From Gentiana macrophylla (Eukaryota; Streptophyta; Magnoliopsida; Gentianales; Gentianaceae), in the NCBI GenBank assembly GCA_026214975.1, contig JAOBSW010001151.1, positions 124,001-188,000 of the forward strand: a stretch of DNA of 64,000 bases, given 5' to 3'. Shown here piece after piece: positions 32,325 through 43,349 of this stretch. Position 1 is the stretch's first letter. Each line of letters starts with the position of its first letter. The notes beneath the pieces are model-generated. The model saw only the letters and a list, made by a program, of their open reading frames with translations. It made no database searches and had not been told where the DNA came from. Both the position numbers and the translations under genes were made by a program.

Positions 32325-34158
32325 TGTTAGTAATATCATCCGCAACGGAAGCGATTTAAGGATCTAGGTCTATAAATTACACGTAATAAAATAACTAGAT
32401 CTACTCTAAAAGGGGGTTGTAGAACATACCTCTTGGATCTCAAAATCCAAGTTGAAGAATCGCAATAGGAAGAATGAAAGAAGATGTGAAGAGCACCACG
32501 ATCTTCCGTACGTGTGATCCAAGCAACTCCCGGTGGAAGGAAATCCTCGTCTCGAATCCTTTCGATATGCTACCCGGAAAACCTCCAAGATTTTCCCTTA
32601 TTCTCCCCTTGGCCGAAAATATTACTTCTTCTCTCTAAGAGATAGAAGTCGAATTTTATATTGTGTGTATGAGTTGGGAGAACTCTCCTTATATAGGAGA
32701 GTAATCCTTGTCCTCCAAGGATTTTATTTTGCAAATAAATAAATCCAATAAATAAAAGATAATTCCATAATATCCTAGAACAAATCTAGAATAATATTTA
32801 TCTTTATTTCTTACCATAAATATTTATCTAATAAATATTTTGTGCACGTGTCTTATTAATCCACAAGAAAACTAATTTCTTGTTCCATAAAACAATGCAT
32901 TAGGCCGAAAATTGCCTCTTGTGACCTAGTCACAATAATTTCGACCATACACACCAAATTGGGCCAAGATTATGAAAAATGCTTTTTTCACATATTTAAT
33001 TATTTAGCCAAACTAATTTAATAGTTCACTAAACAATTAATTTACATATCGTTTTAATTAAATTCTAATAAGAACTAAATTAATATTATTAGGATTCGAC
33101 GTCCGAGAATAGCTATGCTATATTGGAGGCACGTCGGGGACCATGGACTAATAATCAGCGGCTCCGATAAATCAAATAAATAATTATCTTACGAACAGAA
33201 TAATTATATTCGATAAATCAATCACGAGGAATATGCCACCATAATCCCGTGATCGCACTCTCTCCGATTATGAGATTATATTTATCTCCTCACGAGAATG
33301 ATAATAAGCGTCCATTGATATAATCATTACATATGGATTAATCCTCCATAGATTATTCATTCTAAATCGAAAGTTACCGTTAACCCTTTTAGAACCTCTT
33401 ATCCTTATTTACCATTAACCCTACAGTGATCAATTAATTCATATAACTCTTTGGTAGCTAATCGGTGTATTATGAACTCCATGGATCGATCGGTTTCTAG
33501 GATTAACAAATAAAGGAAGCTGTCTATCTACTTCCATAAATGGAAGGAATGGATTCGTATCTGTGATAACACGGACTACTCACTCAATCCAAAGACAATG
33601 CCAAGATGGGGTAATTGAGATCACTGCACTCGGTGTAATCCTTAACCGTCAAGTCAAACCTCATACTGATTCAAGCAGTTGAATATGATCACCTCAGGAT
33701 TAAGATATATCCATAAATATGATCATCGATTGATTCTATAAGACTTCTCGATTACGGAATTATATCGTGAACTCTAATCAAATCGGTTCGATACTATATG
33801 ATATATCTATCATATATAAATGTTCACTAGATTCTCTTAACCGAAAGTCCGGATAAGACAATCACGCATATTGTGTTCTGGGCGCATTAATGGAACGTTA
33901 AAGGAGAGACCCGATACTCTCGATTAACTTCACTACGGGCTATTGTATTTTAAGTACATCTTCACTAACTCAATCCTCCTGTGTATATCCCATACACTGA
34001 GTTAAGTGATTACATAAACGATATACTTTAGGGTTTTCTGTAGAGTAAATACTATTGTCACATCGGTGAATATGAGAATAATAAATATGAATAATAATAT
34101 CCTTTCATTTATTAAATAAAACAATTACAAAATTGTATTTCGGGCATCACACCTAACA
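32325..34158 (-). mobile_element. Element L 5' LTR (intact)
   Basis: 1834 bp, on the plus strand TGTTAGTAATATC...CACACCTAACA, flanked on the right by GCCTT. Comparing it with the split copy shows exactly where element A inserted. Confidence 0.93.
32682..32702 (-). promoter_or_regulatory. L 5' LTR core promoter: TATA box in a perfect 7-bp inverted repeat
   Basis: ACTCTCC-TTATATA-GGAGAGT. The minus strand TATA box (TATATAA) forms the loop. The same arrangement is seen in Cop1 (3754-3779). Confidence 0.7.
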
Positions 34159-34163
34159 GCCTT

Positions 34164-34323
34164 GTCCTTGGAGACAGGGGACAATTTGTGCCCTCCATAA
34201 ATGGTAATTAGATCTCGTGAGCTTGATGATGTGAATGGTGGATGAGGTGGGAAGCTTGGAGGTGGCAGCTATGGCGGGTAGGGCTGCGTTTGGAGTTGAT
34301 GCGGAAGAGAGGTTTTCGGACAT
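34164..34323 (-). pseudogene. Copia G gag, N-terminal part, split by element L
   Basis: The ATG at 34323-34321 opens MSENLSSASTPNAALPAI and leads to the copia gag signature IIKLTRSNYHLWRAQIVP. L inserted just after the codons for CLQGQ, and the reading resumes at 10123. About 67 codons are recognisable in total. The signature (I-K-L-T-x-x-N-Y-x-x-W-x-x-Q) is typical of plant copia gag. Confidence 0.82.
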
Positions 34324-34451
34324 TGCTAGGGTTTTTGTTTTGGTGGAAGACGTTAGGGCTAAAGGGATTGCGGGTGGGGATATGGAAAAACAGAAGCCGT
34401 GTCTAGCAGAATGACGAGGAATCGATTAATGGCACTATACCATAAGAACCG

Positions 34452-34728
34452 TGTAATGTAAAGTGATTTCATTTATTCAATCAATTGAGAGGAGTATAAA
34501 TATATTGTATTCGTAGTCTTGGACAACAAGCCAATGAATATTGCCCAATAATAATAAATAATAATTATACGAATAATGACTATTAATAATAATTATGCGG
34601 AGTCTTCTATAGTAGTCTCATTACAACTATATAATAACAAAGGAGATATTAATAATAATAACAATAACAACAATACATAAACAAAATGTGTAATACCAAC
34701 CCGACCATATTGTGTTTATGGCACAACA
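34452..34728 (-). mobile_element. Short LTR of copia element G
   Basis: On the minus strand it starts TGTTGTGCC at 34728 and ends about 34452 (CATTACA). A weak PBS-like TGGTATAGTGCC lies between it and the gag ATG (near 34446-34435). Its small size, about 280 bp, fits compact copia lineages. The boundaries are inferred from TG...CA and position only, without a partner LTR. Confidence 0.5.
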
Positions 34729-34939
34729 TCATCAACAATATTGTGGTGTGAGATGAGTTAAAGATGGGATAATATGAGGACATACGGTAGAATGGACGAG
34801 ACTGGGTAGGTGGGGGAAGGAGTAGGGTGTTGGGTGGGGGTAGAACATTAAGGGACTATGTATTTTAGTTTTCTTTTTCTTGAACAACAATGTTATTAAA
34901 TTTCTAGCACTTTGCCAGATAAAAGAACGTACATAAGCT

Positions 34940-35735
34940 TAGGGGTGACCACTTTGAACCGTGAACTGGCTGGAACCGGTGAACCGGACCGGACCTTAAC
35001 CGGCGGTTCACCGCTTATAGGGCGGTTCGGTCTTGCCGTGAACCGGAACCGGACCGGCAACCGACGGTTCAACCGGTCCGGACGGAACCGTTCCTAACCG
35101 TCCGAAACCGGAACCAGAACCGGATACAACGGCTACAACAACAACGACTATTTTATTTCCCCAACCATTTCAAATTCATCCTATAAATACCCCTTATTTT
35201 CACAATTTCATTTACACCTACACTCCTCTCAAAAACTATAAAAGACAAAAAAGAAAGAAAAAAAACTATAGAACAATTTTCGTTGTGATTTTTTTATATG
35301 TGTCGTGTCTCCAAAATTATTACATATAAAAGATACATAGACAACCGATTTTTCGGTACAAGCGTTAAAAAAAAAAAAAAATTTATATCTTACATGAACA
35401 CAATATATAGCTCACGTAATTTTTTATAAAACAAACTTATTATACAACGTATATAATCAACTTATATTTAAAACCGAATAAAAAACTATAGTACGTTCGC
35501 TTTAGTTGTTTTCTGTTACAGTCGAATTTAATTAATAGTAATTTATTATTATAATTGATAAGAATAAGTAACTTTTTGAAATGTAAAATTTTTTTTGATT
35601 TTTTAGAACCGTGATCTGAACCGTGTGAACCGTTGAACTGTAGAACCGTCGGTTCCAAAACCTTGTGGAAACTGAAGTAAAAAAACCACCGGTTCGGTTA
35701 CGGTCCGGTCTGGTTGATTTATTTGGTCACCCCTA
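34940..35735. mobile_element. Non-autonomous hAT transposon (MITE), 796 bp
   Basis: Terminal inverted repeats TAGGGGTGACCA and TGGTCACCCCTA match the hAT TAGGGGTG consensus. The 8-bp duplications CATAAGCT (34932-34939) and CATAAGCC (35736-35743) differ at one base. Both subterminal regions are crowded with GAACCG/CGGTTC words, and the middle is AT-rich. There is no transposase ORF. Confidence 0.9.
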
Positions 35736-35869
35736 CATAAGCCTAGCACAAACAGGCCAAATAGTACAAAGATCAAATAAACCTACTACGAACACACAAA
35801 AACCAAACTTTTGCAATACACAAAACTACCATATACCACAAGTGATGTCTAGCTAACATAAAGTAGAAA

Positions 35870-36188
35870 AATTAAGACAATGGACCATTTTTTCACCAGT
35901 CCCAACCAAAACTGAAGTGGCTCTTCCTCCATTTAACCAAGTGTAGCAACAAGCTTGAGTATGAGTAAATGTATTTTCGACAGAAAAGGCTGTCGATTTA
36001 AACACGAACTAATTCCGAACAAGCCAAATAGACCACATGGCACCTTTCTCGATAGCGTCCCATATCCAAAATTTATCTCCATGTGCTCTCAATCTCTATT
36101 CAGCGTCCCAGCAAGGGAAATCCAAGAAAATATTTTATTCCAAAGCGGGCAGACAACGTATTTGACGATGCCAAGAATTGAACATACC
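35870..36188 (-). pseudogene. LINE ORF2 C-terminal fragment (after zf-RVT)
   Basis: The minus strand reads FWIWDAIEKGAMWSIWLVRN, a stop, then FVFKSTAFS and further codons ending TWLNGG. W-x-I-W-x-x-R-N-x-x-V-F is the conserved tail of plant non-LTR RT proteins. Two other stops are present upstream. The hAT element lies just beyond its end. Confidence 0.6.
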
Positions 36189-36820
36189 TAGGTGGCACCC
36201 CTTTAGTGGCCAAACATTAAGTATAGAGAGAAAGGATGTCTCAAGGGTCAGATCTCCGGGCAGCCGAGCCAAAGTAGCTCAGCTATTCCCCAGTCTCTCC
36301 GGGTCGGTCAATACTCAAGGCCGACCTCCGAGTAATACAGGTGTAAATACTGTCCCAACCTCCACAAGTCAGCAAACACTTGTGTTCAAGCTTACTCACA
36401 TCCGACCTGTAAAGTCGGACTAGGTCCCCCTCGGGCCAAGCTCCTTACACGCGCTCTAAATTAAATAAGTATGCAATGAATTCTGAGTTATAAATGATCC
36501 ATCTTTATCACTTAATATGAATTTTTGAATATCACAATTATCTCCTAGAATCTAGGAGATTAACTAATCATAATCCGTTTCCTTAGGGAACACGCCAATC
36601 TGTGTCCATCACAGACATGCCACACATTAACTCTAAGGCACAAGCCCATCTATATAGACGATCCCTAAGAAACTACGGAGACTTGATTCCAATCCCAGCA
36701 TTGGATACGTAGGTAGCTTGATCACTATCAAGTGCAGTCTAAATCATCCACAAAACACCCCCTATTTTTACTATTTTTTGTATTCAAGGTGCACTCTTAG
36801 GTTATCATCAAGAGAAAGAG
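36189..36820 (+). mobile_element. Probable 5' LTR and leader of Tat-like element D (boundaries uncertain)
   Basis: The word GGATACGTAGG at 36703 also occurs in the LTR of Tat element F (minus strand near 59744-59734), in a comparable R/U5 context. A possible LTR start TGTCTCAAGG lies at 36237. I could not find a matching 3' LTR near 55500-55873 or a clear PBS, so extent is a guess from position ahead of gag. Confidence 0.4.
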
Positions 36821-36869
36821 CCCTAAAGTTGATACAGATAAGTTTTTGGATCGTCAAATGTCGCTAGAA

Positions 36870-37463
36870 GGAGGGTCGTTTTATTTGATAATCTCAGGAA
36901 AAGCTCAAGGATCAACATAATAACCACACGACAACAAGCCACCAATGGCAACAATGCCAATAACGTGACTGAATCGGATGCCAACAACAAGAACCAGCAA
37001 CAGGAGGAAATATCTCTTGACACGAACCACCAGGCGTCGGTGGATCAACTCATGGCTCTAGATGACGAAACGACATAGGCAGTTCTCAATGCCGTCTTGG
37101 TAGAAGATGATGAGGAAGATGAAGACTGGGAAGGTCTAGAGGAAGAAAATCCTCTTGAGGAGAATTCACAAGATCAGGACCAGCCGAACGGAGGTTCATC
37201 TGGGAAAAATTCCCAGGGTCAGGAGCTGGAGGAGGGAGATGATCCCAATGATGGGGCATGGCAGCAAACGCCCTCTCCACCAAAGCGTAGAGGAAACATA
37301 AAATATTATCAATCATCCTCCTCAAATCTGAGAAAGCAACTGGTCGTACCTTAGGCAATGGAGACAGCTCACGCCGAGCTGGATGCCATAGTCGGAAGGA
37401 GATCTACATTCCTGGCTCTCGAATCCCCATTCTCTGAACAGATTGAAAACTATCCCCGACCGA
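36870..37463 (+). pseudogene. Tat-like gag of element D, N-terminal part
   Basis: The reading runs from about 36885 through an Asn/Gln-rich and strongly acidic segment (VEDDEEDEDWEGLEEENPLE) to SPFSEQIENYPRP at the break. TAG codons at 37076 and 37352 both fit CAG changes. The frame continues across element B at 51965 as TRFKIPKLEPYDG, so B inserted within this ORF. Confidence 0.82.
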
Positions 37464-38274
37464 TGATCGCGTGTAAGTCACTAACGTCGATATTACTAGC
37501 AAGAATACTAGGTACATCGTAGTATAGTAAATGCGAGTCAAGGTCGATCCCACAGAGACAAACAATAAGTACAAATGATTCTAACCTAATTAAGAAGCAA
37601 CATAGAGGCGGTCATTGACCAACAATAACATAAAAGAAAACAAACATGGTATACCTCTCCCTCTCCTCACCGATAACTAACTTGGATTAGTTAATCGTTA
37701 TGTTTACTTCCCCACATAATTTCCTTAAATTAATCACGAGCTTTCGTTTTAATTATCATTATCAACTACAGGTGCAATTCCTAACACTATCTACTCCGAC
37801 AATGGCAGTAGACAATCTATACGCAAGCTACCCTCCTTAATTGGTCCGTAATAGCCCATACGTATAAAGAACTAGAATTTCCGATATTAAGCGCTAACTC
37901 ATACTGCTAACCCGCCTAGACAGCTGTCGACATTGACCAGCACGTTCCTAGGGACCATTCAAGACTATGTCCTAATTAACACTTCACTAACAGTCCTTCA
38001 TGTTATTCATGAATTATGAATACTAGATTGGCCAGATCTATTAATCGTTTTAGTTATTCCTGCCGATCAACGTATATGTAATGAATCCCAGTTTAGGTTT
38101 TCTAAAACATGCACCGGTAAACGGTATTGACCGCCGGGTTACCGGGGGCGGCTTTTCCTGATTTCTAGATCTACATTGCTCAGTACGATTAAAATAAGTA
38201 AATTATGAGGTTGTTAAACATGCAGATTAACTAAAACACATAAATACGAACAGAACTACCATATTGAAGACAAT
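37464..38274 (-). mobile_element. Element B 3' LTR, distal part
   Basis: Begins TGATCGCGTGTAAG on the plus strand and matches 50511 to about 51330 until ACAAT, where element C begins. Confidence 0.92.
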
Positions 38275-39290
38275 TGATGAGCTAAAATTTACCCCTTCAA
38301 AAATACAATTTATAAAGGACTCGTAACCGTGGGTAAACTAACTCTCTAACTGGCAGAGTACCAGGTCGATTGTTAGAATAGCTACAGGAGTACGAGGTCG
38401 TCCCAAGAGAAATGTGGTTGTGAGTACCAAAGCGAACGTAAAACTTAGTCTAGGCGATCAAAGTTGTGGTGATGTTTGTTATAGCTAAAACAGAAAATAA
38501 ATATTATTCTAACGAGTTTAACTAAGTGCTTAAAAAGCATAGCCGAGCCATGATCCAACAGGTTATCTCCCCACAGGAAAAACTTGATAAGGAGTGTGTT
38601 TTAACCAACCTACCTTTCCACAGTATTTTAACGACATCCACGGGTGCCAACTCCTAATTAGTGCGGTGTTAAGATCTCGAACAACTCTCACTCAACACCC
38701 TATGTGAAGTTAATTAATTTTCCCTTTAGAAAACCGATTAACCTAACATGATTACGCTCTTTGAGTCGCTCGAACAACGATGACAAACCTCTCAGTATTG
38801 GAAACGGTCCTAACAACTAGGCCGAATCCACATAGCGATCCAAAACCCTTTTCCCACATCTCACCGCAAAATGCATTTATAGGTTCGATGTGTGTGACGA
38901 TGGACTAGATGATCAATCTAATTCAAAGGCGTTTAGAATAAGTTTTAGGGCGTGGATTAATCATTAAAACATTATATTACGTGCTACACAACTCCCATCT
39001 CGTCTACCGAGGGTTGATTTCACCCGTTTTCACATAAATCGGCAATGTAACGAGATTAGCTAGTCATAATAACGGAAATAACAACGAAATATAAATATAT
39101 ATCTAAATACATACATATATATATAAATACTAGTATATAGATATATATGCGTATATATAGATATATATATATATATAACAAGAAAGAAAAGAAACAACAC
39201 GAAAGAAAACAAAACGAAAATAAAATAACTACAGCTATATAGATATACGTATAATATATATATATATATATAGATATATATATATTATAC

Positions 39291-39330
<40 letters not shown>

Positions 39331-40340
39331 TAATTGCATAAAAATGAAAGAAAGCAATAACAGAAAAACGGAAACGAAATTATATTAAGACGATAACTAG
39401 TCGGGTTATTACACCGACATTATAACTACATATATATCTAATTTAGGCCCCCAAAACATAAATTAAAAGAAAGGAAAAGATGAAGGAGGATGGGGAAGAA
39501 GAGGGGCAACCGTTCTGTTCTGCTAATGCTCTGTATATATAGAAGAAGATCAAAGGGGAGCCGGATTGATCCGAGTGGGTGAAGGCAATCATTTCCCCTA
39601 ACAGAATGCATGTGAGCGGTTATATAATTATATATAATTATATATTAAACTTCTAAAATTCATATCTCGAGTTGTAGACCTCCAAAAATCATGATTTAAA
39701 CGTCATTAGAAAGCTCTCGGAAAACTCTACAACTTTCATGAATGACACTTCTTCAGAAAACGCCTTTTTGATGGGTCATTCCCATTACGTGTCGTTTTCG
39801 GGATTTTCATTGATACGAATCGATTAGCCACTTGACCATCATTTGAGTTGTACAAGTCCGATTGACTTGATTCAAAATGCGTTGGAAAGATTATTTGAAG
39901 ATCTACAACTTTCATTAAGGCCACTTCTTCAGAAAATGCCGTTTTGAAGGGCCATTTGTTCGTCGAAGATATAAATCGTTAGTGGTACCACTAACCACTG
40001 ATCCACTTGACCACTTAAGTTAGTGGCACACTCTTTTATCCCTAAAAACACCTCTTTTAGGCCTCAAAACGTGTCGTTACTCGGGATTTTGGTCAACCTA
40101 TAATTCTGCAATAAACCACCAAAATACCAAACGTAAATCCGACACACGACACTCCGGTTTACTAAACGGTACAAAACTTAATAAAACTTATAAAAATACG
40201 ATAATTTATATAATAATACTACTTACATATTTAGATAAAACTTATGAAATAAATGACTCGAAATGATAAAATAATACTCAAAATGATATCAGAAATAGGG
40301 TTAATTGTTATCAAAATAACAGTGAATTTTTCCGTCATCA
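38275..40340 (-). mobile_element. Element C 3' LTR
   Basis: On the plus strand TGATGAGCTAAAATT...TTTCCGTCATCA. It contains a TA-rich microsatellite block (39088-39330) and a minus-strand TATA box TATATATA near 39533-39541. Confidence 0.94.
39088..39330. repeat. (TA)n microsatellite cluster in C 3' LTR
   Basis: Several interrupted TA/TAGATA runs. The equivalent in the other LTR (44166-44440) has a much longer pure TA run, showing length change since insertion. Confidence 0.9.
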
Positions 40341-40378
40341 CAACCCCCCACTTAGCTTTTGGTCGTCCTCGAGCAAAA
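40341..40378 (-). promoter_or_regulatory. Extended polypurine tract of element C
   Basis: On the minus strand GCTCGAGGACGACCAAAAGC then TAAGTGGGGGGTTG, abutting the 3' LTR. This is the same composite as in A and B. Confidence 0.8.
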
Positions 40379-41367
40379 CAAGCGATAAAATAAAATGAAT
40401 GAGGAAAAATTCACGGCGATATAATATGAATGACAATCGAGATAATGCAACCATTCGAATCATAACTACGCGTTAACCGCAATATAAATGTATAACAGTG
40501 AGTGTGTGACAAGCCTTTTCAATTTCCACTATCCTCTCTTGAATAAATCAAGCAAACGCACAAATATCCATTCGAGGCATACCCTAATGACTTTCCTAGG
40601 TATAGGTGGTAACAATTCCACACAACGTCCTCCCGTGTACTTATTAGGATAATCCCTAAAGCATATCATTCAGTTTATACTGGGGATAGTTAGATGATAA
40701 CTTCTCTTTTTTTTTCCATAGAATACTAACATATCCGAACTCATTGCCAAAATCGACTATCTTTCAAGCGTCATGAGGTGAGATCGAATACATTAATACC
40801 TATCTAACTCTTTTTTTTTTTTTTTTTTATGTGTAGCATATGCCCTCATTCCCAGCAATAGGATGTTTCGTGATAACACCCTAGCTGGACTACTATCATC
40901 AGGCAGTCGGGAGCTTTTAAGCCTCATAGTGGTATAGGACGTTTCGTGATAACACCCTACCGCACTCAAATCATTGGTAGCTACAACCGACATCTATATA
41001 GTTTAACTTATTTTGACATTCTTTCTATCACATTCAAACCTTCAGATATTCACAGTACATGTTCAGAAGTTAGGTACTAAGTTACTGCTATTTCTAGGAT
41101 AAACCACTAGGATACTGAATGGGTACAGTTTAAAATTTTCGCTTCAATATCAAAGGCTTACGTGAAGGAATTCATGTTACACAAATAAATTTGAGGTTAA
41201 AATGTACTTTCGGTTCACATTGGTTATATACATCCAAATCGATCATTACATCTTCAAATCCATGAAAAATATACCTTATACAGTTCATTTTAATCAACTC
41301 AATAATGCTCGAAAGAGAATAAAAAACTAAGGGTTTAAACACTTACTGCCATTTCTAAGCCAACCAC
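40379..41367 (-). other. Element C 3' untranslated interior
   Basis: No supported ORF. A T run lies at 40810-40828, and the near-duplicate phrase GGA(T/C)GTTTCGTGATAACACCC occurs at 40861 and 40938. Confidence 0.5.
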
Positions 41368-41628
41368 GTTTCTACCCCCCACTTACGATTTTGCATTATT
41401 CTCAAAGTGTAAATGAGATAGAGAGGAAGACTTAGCTTATAAACCAGCGAGAAAGGTGCTATCGAATCCGTAATGACCATGAAAGCACACATCGAATCCC
41501 TGTACCAAAACAACCAAAACAAAGCCAACACGGGACATGGTCCTCGTGCCAAAGTATGCAATAGGGATATGGGAATAATAAGAAAATGGCCCTGTCACGT
41601 CAGAAAATTCGATAAGCAATACATAGCA
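41368..41628 (-). promoter_or_regulatory. Conserved post-env region and internal PPT-like box of element C
   Basis: Matches element A 22575-22829 along about 200 bp. It includes TTTTCTGACGTGACAGGGCC, GGACCATGTCCCGTG and the box TAAGTGGGGGGTAGAAACG (41386-41368). It shows that C descends from an Athila element that once had the region after the env-like ORF. Confidence 0.7.
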
Positions 41629-42103
41629 CATCGCATAACAGCTTTAGATGGAAAAATAACCCACACGGGTAAAGCACAGAACATCTAAGCATATACGTAT
41701 CATATGAGCATAAATCATAGTCAAGTTAGCTATTCCTAGATTCATTTTTATTACACACAGTTTTATTAAAGCGGGAATACTCACCACTATACTACAACGA
41801 CCAGAAATTTGAAACAGACTAGATCATAAAATGAAATGTAGTGAGAGAGTATTGAGTCTTTTATACCCAGATCCTCAAGGGTTCAATAACCTAAGTCCAA
41901 GAAATGATACATTTGAATTTTGATCTTTTTTCTCCATCGGGATTTTGGATAACCACCTAATCATTCCCTGTTTAATGACATTCAAACCTTCATCTCGAGA
42001 CTTGGTTGTGCTTTGTGTTCACCTTTCATTATGATCATACTTTCCACAGATTCTACATTTCATTAAGACTAGTCTCATCCAAATTATTATTATTATTACT
42101 AAC

Positions 42104-42150
42104 GGGCTGCCTCCCGGTAGCGCTTTTGTTTAACGTCGTTTGCTCGACAG
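42104..42150 (-). other. Conserved Athila non-coding block in element C
   Basis: GTCGAGCAAACGACGTTAAA, then AGCGCTACCGGGAGGCAGCC on the minus strand, 21 bp after the ORF stop. Counterpart of 19752-19800 in A. Confidence 0.72.
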
Positions 42151-42171
42151 GGTGACTCTATACAGACTCAA

Positions 42172-43143
42172 TCAACCAAAATCCGAACTTAAGAAGATCA
42201 ACAGCTTAAGAAAAGTGATCAAAGCGAGAACCATCGAAATTAAATTGTCTAGAAACGTACCTCGTTTGGTTCTCGATGTCACCTCCTCCCAGACAGAGAA
42301 TCTTCTGTTATCAGCCTGTCGAACCATCTTCTTTACTATTCCATAAAGTTCATCCATCGGGGAGTACACAAACTGGACCGCAGAAAATTCATCCTCACAG
42401 AGCGGACGAATGTAGTAATCCGGGACCGTTATATTAAACACTACCAACTCTCCCAGTGGCTTTACTAAAGATGGCCAATCAATCTCCTGCTCCTCTAACT
42501 CTGAAATCTCATTATAGCAAACTGAATCCTCAACCTTATTCTCAACCTGAACTTCTTCAATGAGCACCTCATCATCCTTAACCACCTCTTTTGCACATGC
42601 CTGTTTTGCCTGCTCGAACTCCATGATTTCAATCAATTGCACCACCCTCTCTTGAAGATTTCTTATGGCAGAGTTAGTACTTATCTTGAACTCTTGCATG
42701 TCCAGCAGTCGTTCTTGCAAGATCTGGTCCAATCGCTCTAGTTGCTCCATTTGACTGTCGGTGAAGTTTTCTCGTGGCATGGGGGAAAACTGATCATACT
42801 GACTTTGATTCATCGGAGGTGAGTAGCAGTCCTCTCGCCATTCCAGACACTGATCAGGTGGCTGAATCTGGGTAAAGCTATCAACGCATTGAGTATGAAC
42901 ACCGTAATCCTGATAAGCACTAGGGTTCGAAGAACCCTCATAATATTGTGGCTCATAACTCGAATAACCATAATTCTGATCCTGGTGCGTACTAGGGCAC
43001 TGATAATCCCATGAACCTTGGTTATTCTGCTGTTGATACTGAGGTTGAGGCACGAACTTTTGTTGATAACATTGTGCAGATGCCTGAGGTAGGTAGGAGT
43101 ATTGTTGTTCAGGTGAGTAGTATTGATTGAAAAATCCATCCAT
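42172..43143 (-). CDS. Gag-tail-like protein of element C, 323 aa, uninterrupted
   Basis: A complete frame from ATG at 43143 to a stop at 42172. Residues 1-115 are rich in Tyr, Gln, Ser and Asn (YYSPEQQYSYLPQ, YQQQNNQGSW, YEPQYYEGSSNP), like the low-complexity tail after the zinc knuckle in Athila gag. Residues about 125-180 look helical and coiled (QMEQLERLDQILQERLLDMQ, then ISTNSAIRNLQERVVQLIE), corresponding to the Athila segment before protease. The acidic middle (about 190-235) leads to PSLVKPLGELVVFNITVPD and PMDELYGIVKKMVRQADNRR of unknown function. No capsid domain, knuckle or protease is present. All other Athila ORFs here are broken, so an open frame is notable. It may bind element RNA or Gag (inference). 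Confidence 0.7.
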   Translation of the reverse strand: MDGFFNQYYSPEQQYSYLPQASAQCYQQKFVPQPQYQQQNNQGSWDYQCPSTHQDQNYGYSSYEPQYYEGSSNPSAYQDYGVHTQCVDSFTQIQPPDQCLEWREDCYSPPMNQSQYDQFSPMPRENFTDSQMEQLERLDQILQERLLDMQEFKISTNSAIRNLQERVVQLIEIMEFEQAKQACAKEVVKDDEVLIEEVQVENKVEDSVCYNEISELEEQEIDWPSLVKPLGELVVFNITVPDYYIRPLCEDEFSAVQFVYSPMDELYGIVKKMVRQADNRRFSVWEEVTSRTKRGTFLDNLISMVLALITFLKLLIFLSSDFG

Positions 43144-43326
43144 TTAAGCTCAATCTGCAAGATCTTCAGAAAACAACAAGAAAACAATAAAAAAAAAATT
43201 TCGTTTTATTTATTTTTATTTTTTTTTACACACACACACACGAAATCTAAATAAAACGAAGAAAATAAAAAACCTAGGCCCAAGCCTTCGGTTCACTTAC
43301 AAGATATCACAACAATATCACACATT

Positions 43327-43344
43327 TCCCCGGCAACGGCGCCA
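43327..43344 (-). promoter_or_regulatory. Primer binding site of element C (tRNA-Asp, perfect)
   Basis: On the minus strand TGGCGCCGTTGCCGGGGA, an exact 18-nt complement of plant tRNA-Asp(GTC), 5 bp from the LTR. Confidence 0.92.
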
Positions 43345-43349
43345 ATTTT

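Larger units (their letters stand above)
10124..34158 (-). mobile_element. Element L: large LTR retrotransposon without visible coding capacity (LARD-like, copia-type ends), split by Athila A
   Basis: Two LTRs of about 1.83 kb (3' LTR 10124-11254 plus 25876-26576; 5' LTR 32325-34158) enclose about 5.75 kb of internal DNA (26577-32324). The 5-bp duplication GCCTT lies at 10119-10123 and 34159-34163. A PBS of initiator tRNA-Met type lies beside the 5' LTR, and the copia-type PPT AAGTGGGAGAT sits beside the 3' LTR on the minus strand. Removing A (11255-25870) plus one GGTAG copy restores a continuous LTR matching the other one. The internal domain shows no gag, RT or integrase in any frame, so mobility must have come from another copia. 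Confidence 0.9.

Noticed and set aside
34230..34410. GC-rich plus-strand frame resembling a host exon
   Set aside because: The minus strand encodes a copia gag start with the usual signature, which explains the composition better.
34912..35097. Short open frame rich in Arg, Asn and Gly
   Set aside because: It lies across the GAACCG repeats of the hAT MITE and reflects repeat composition.
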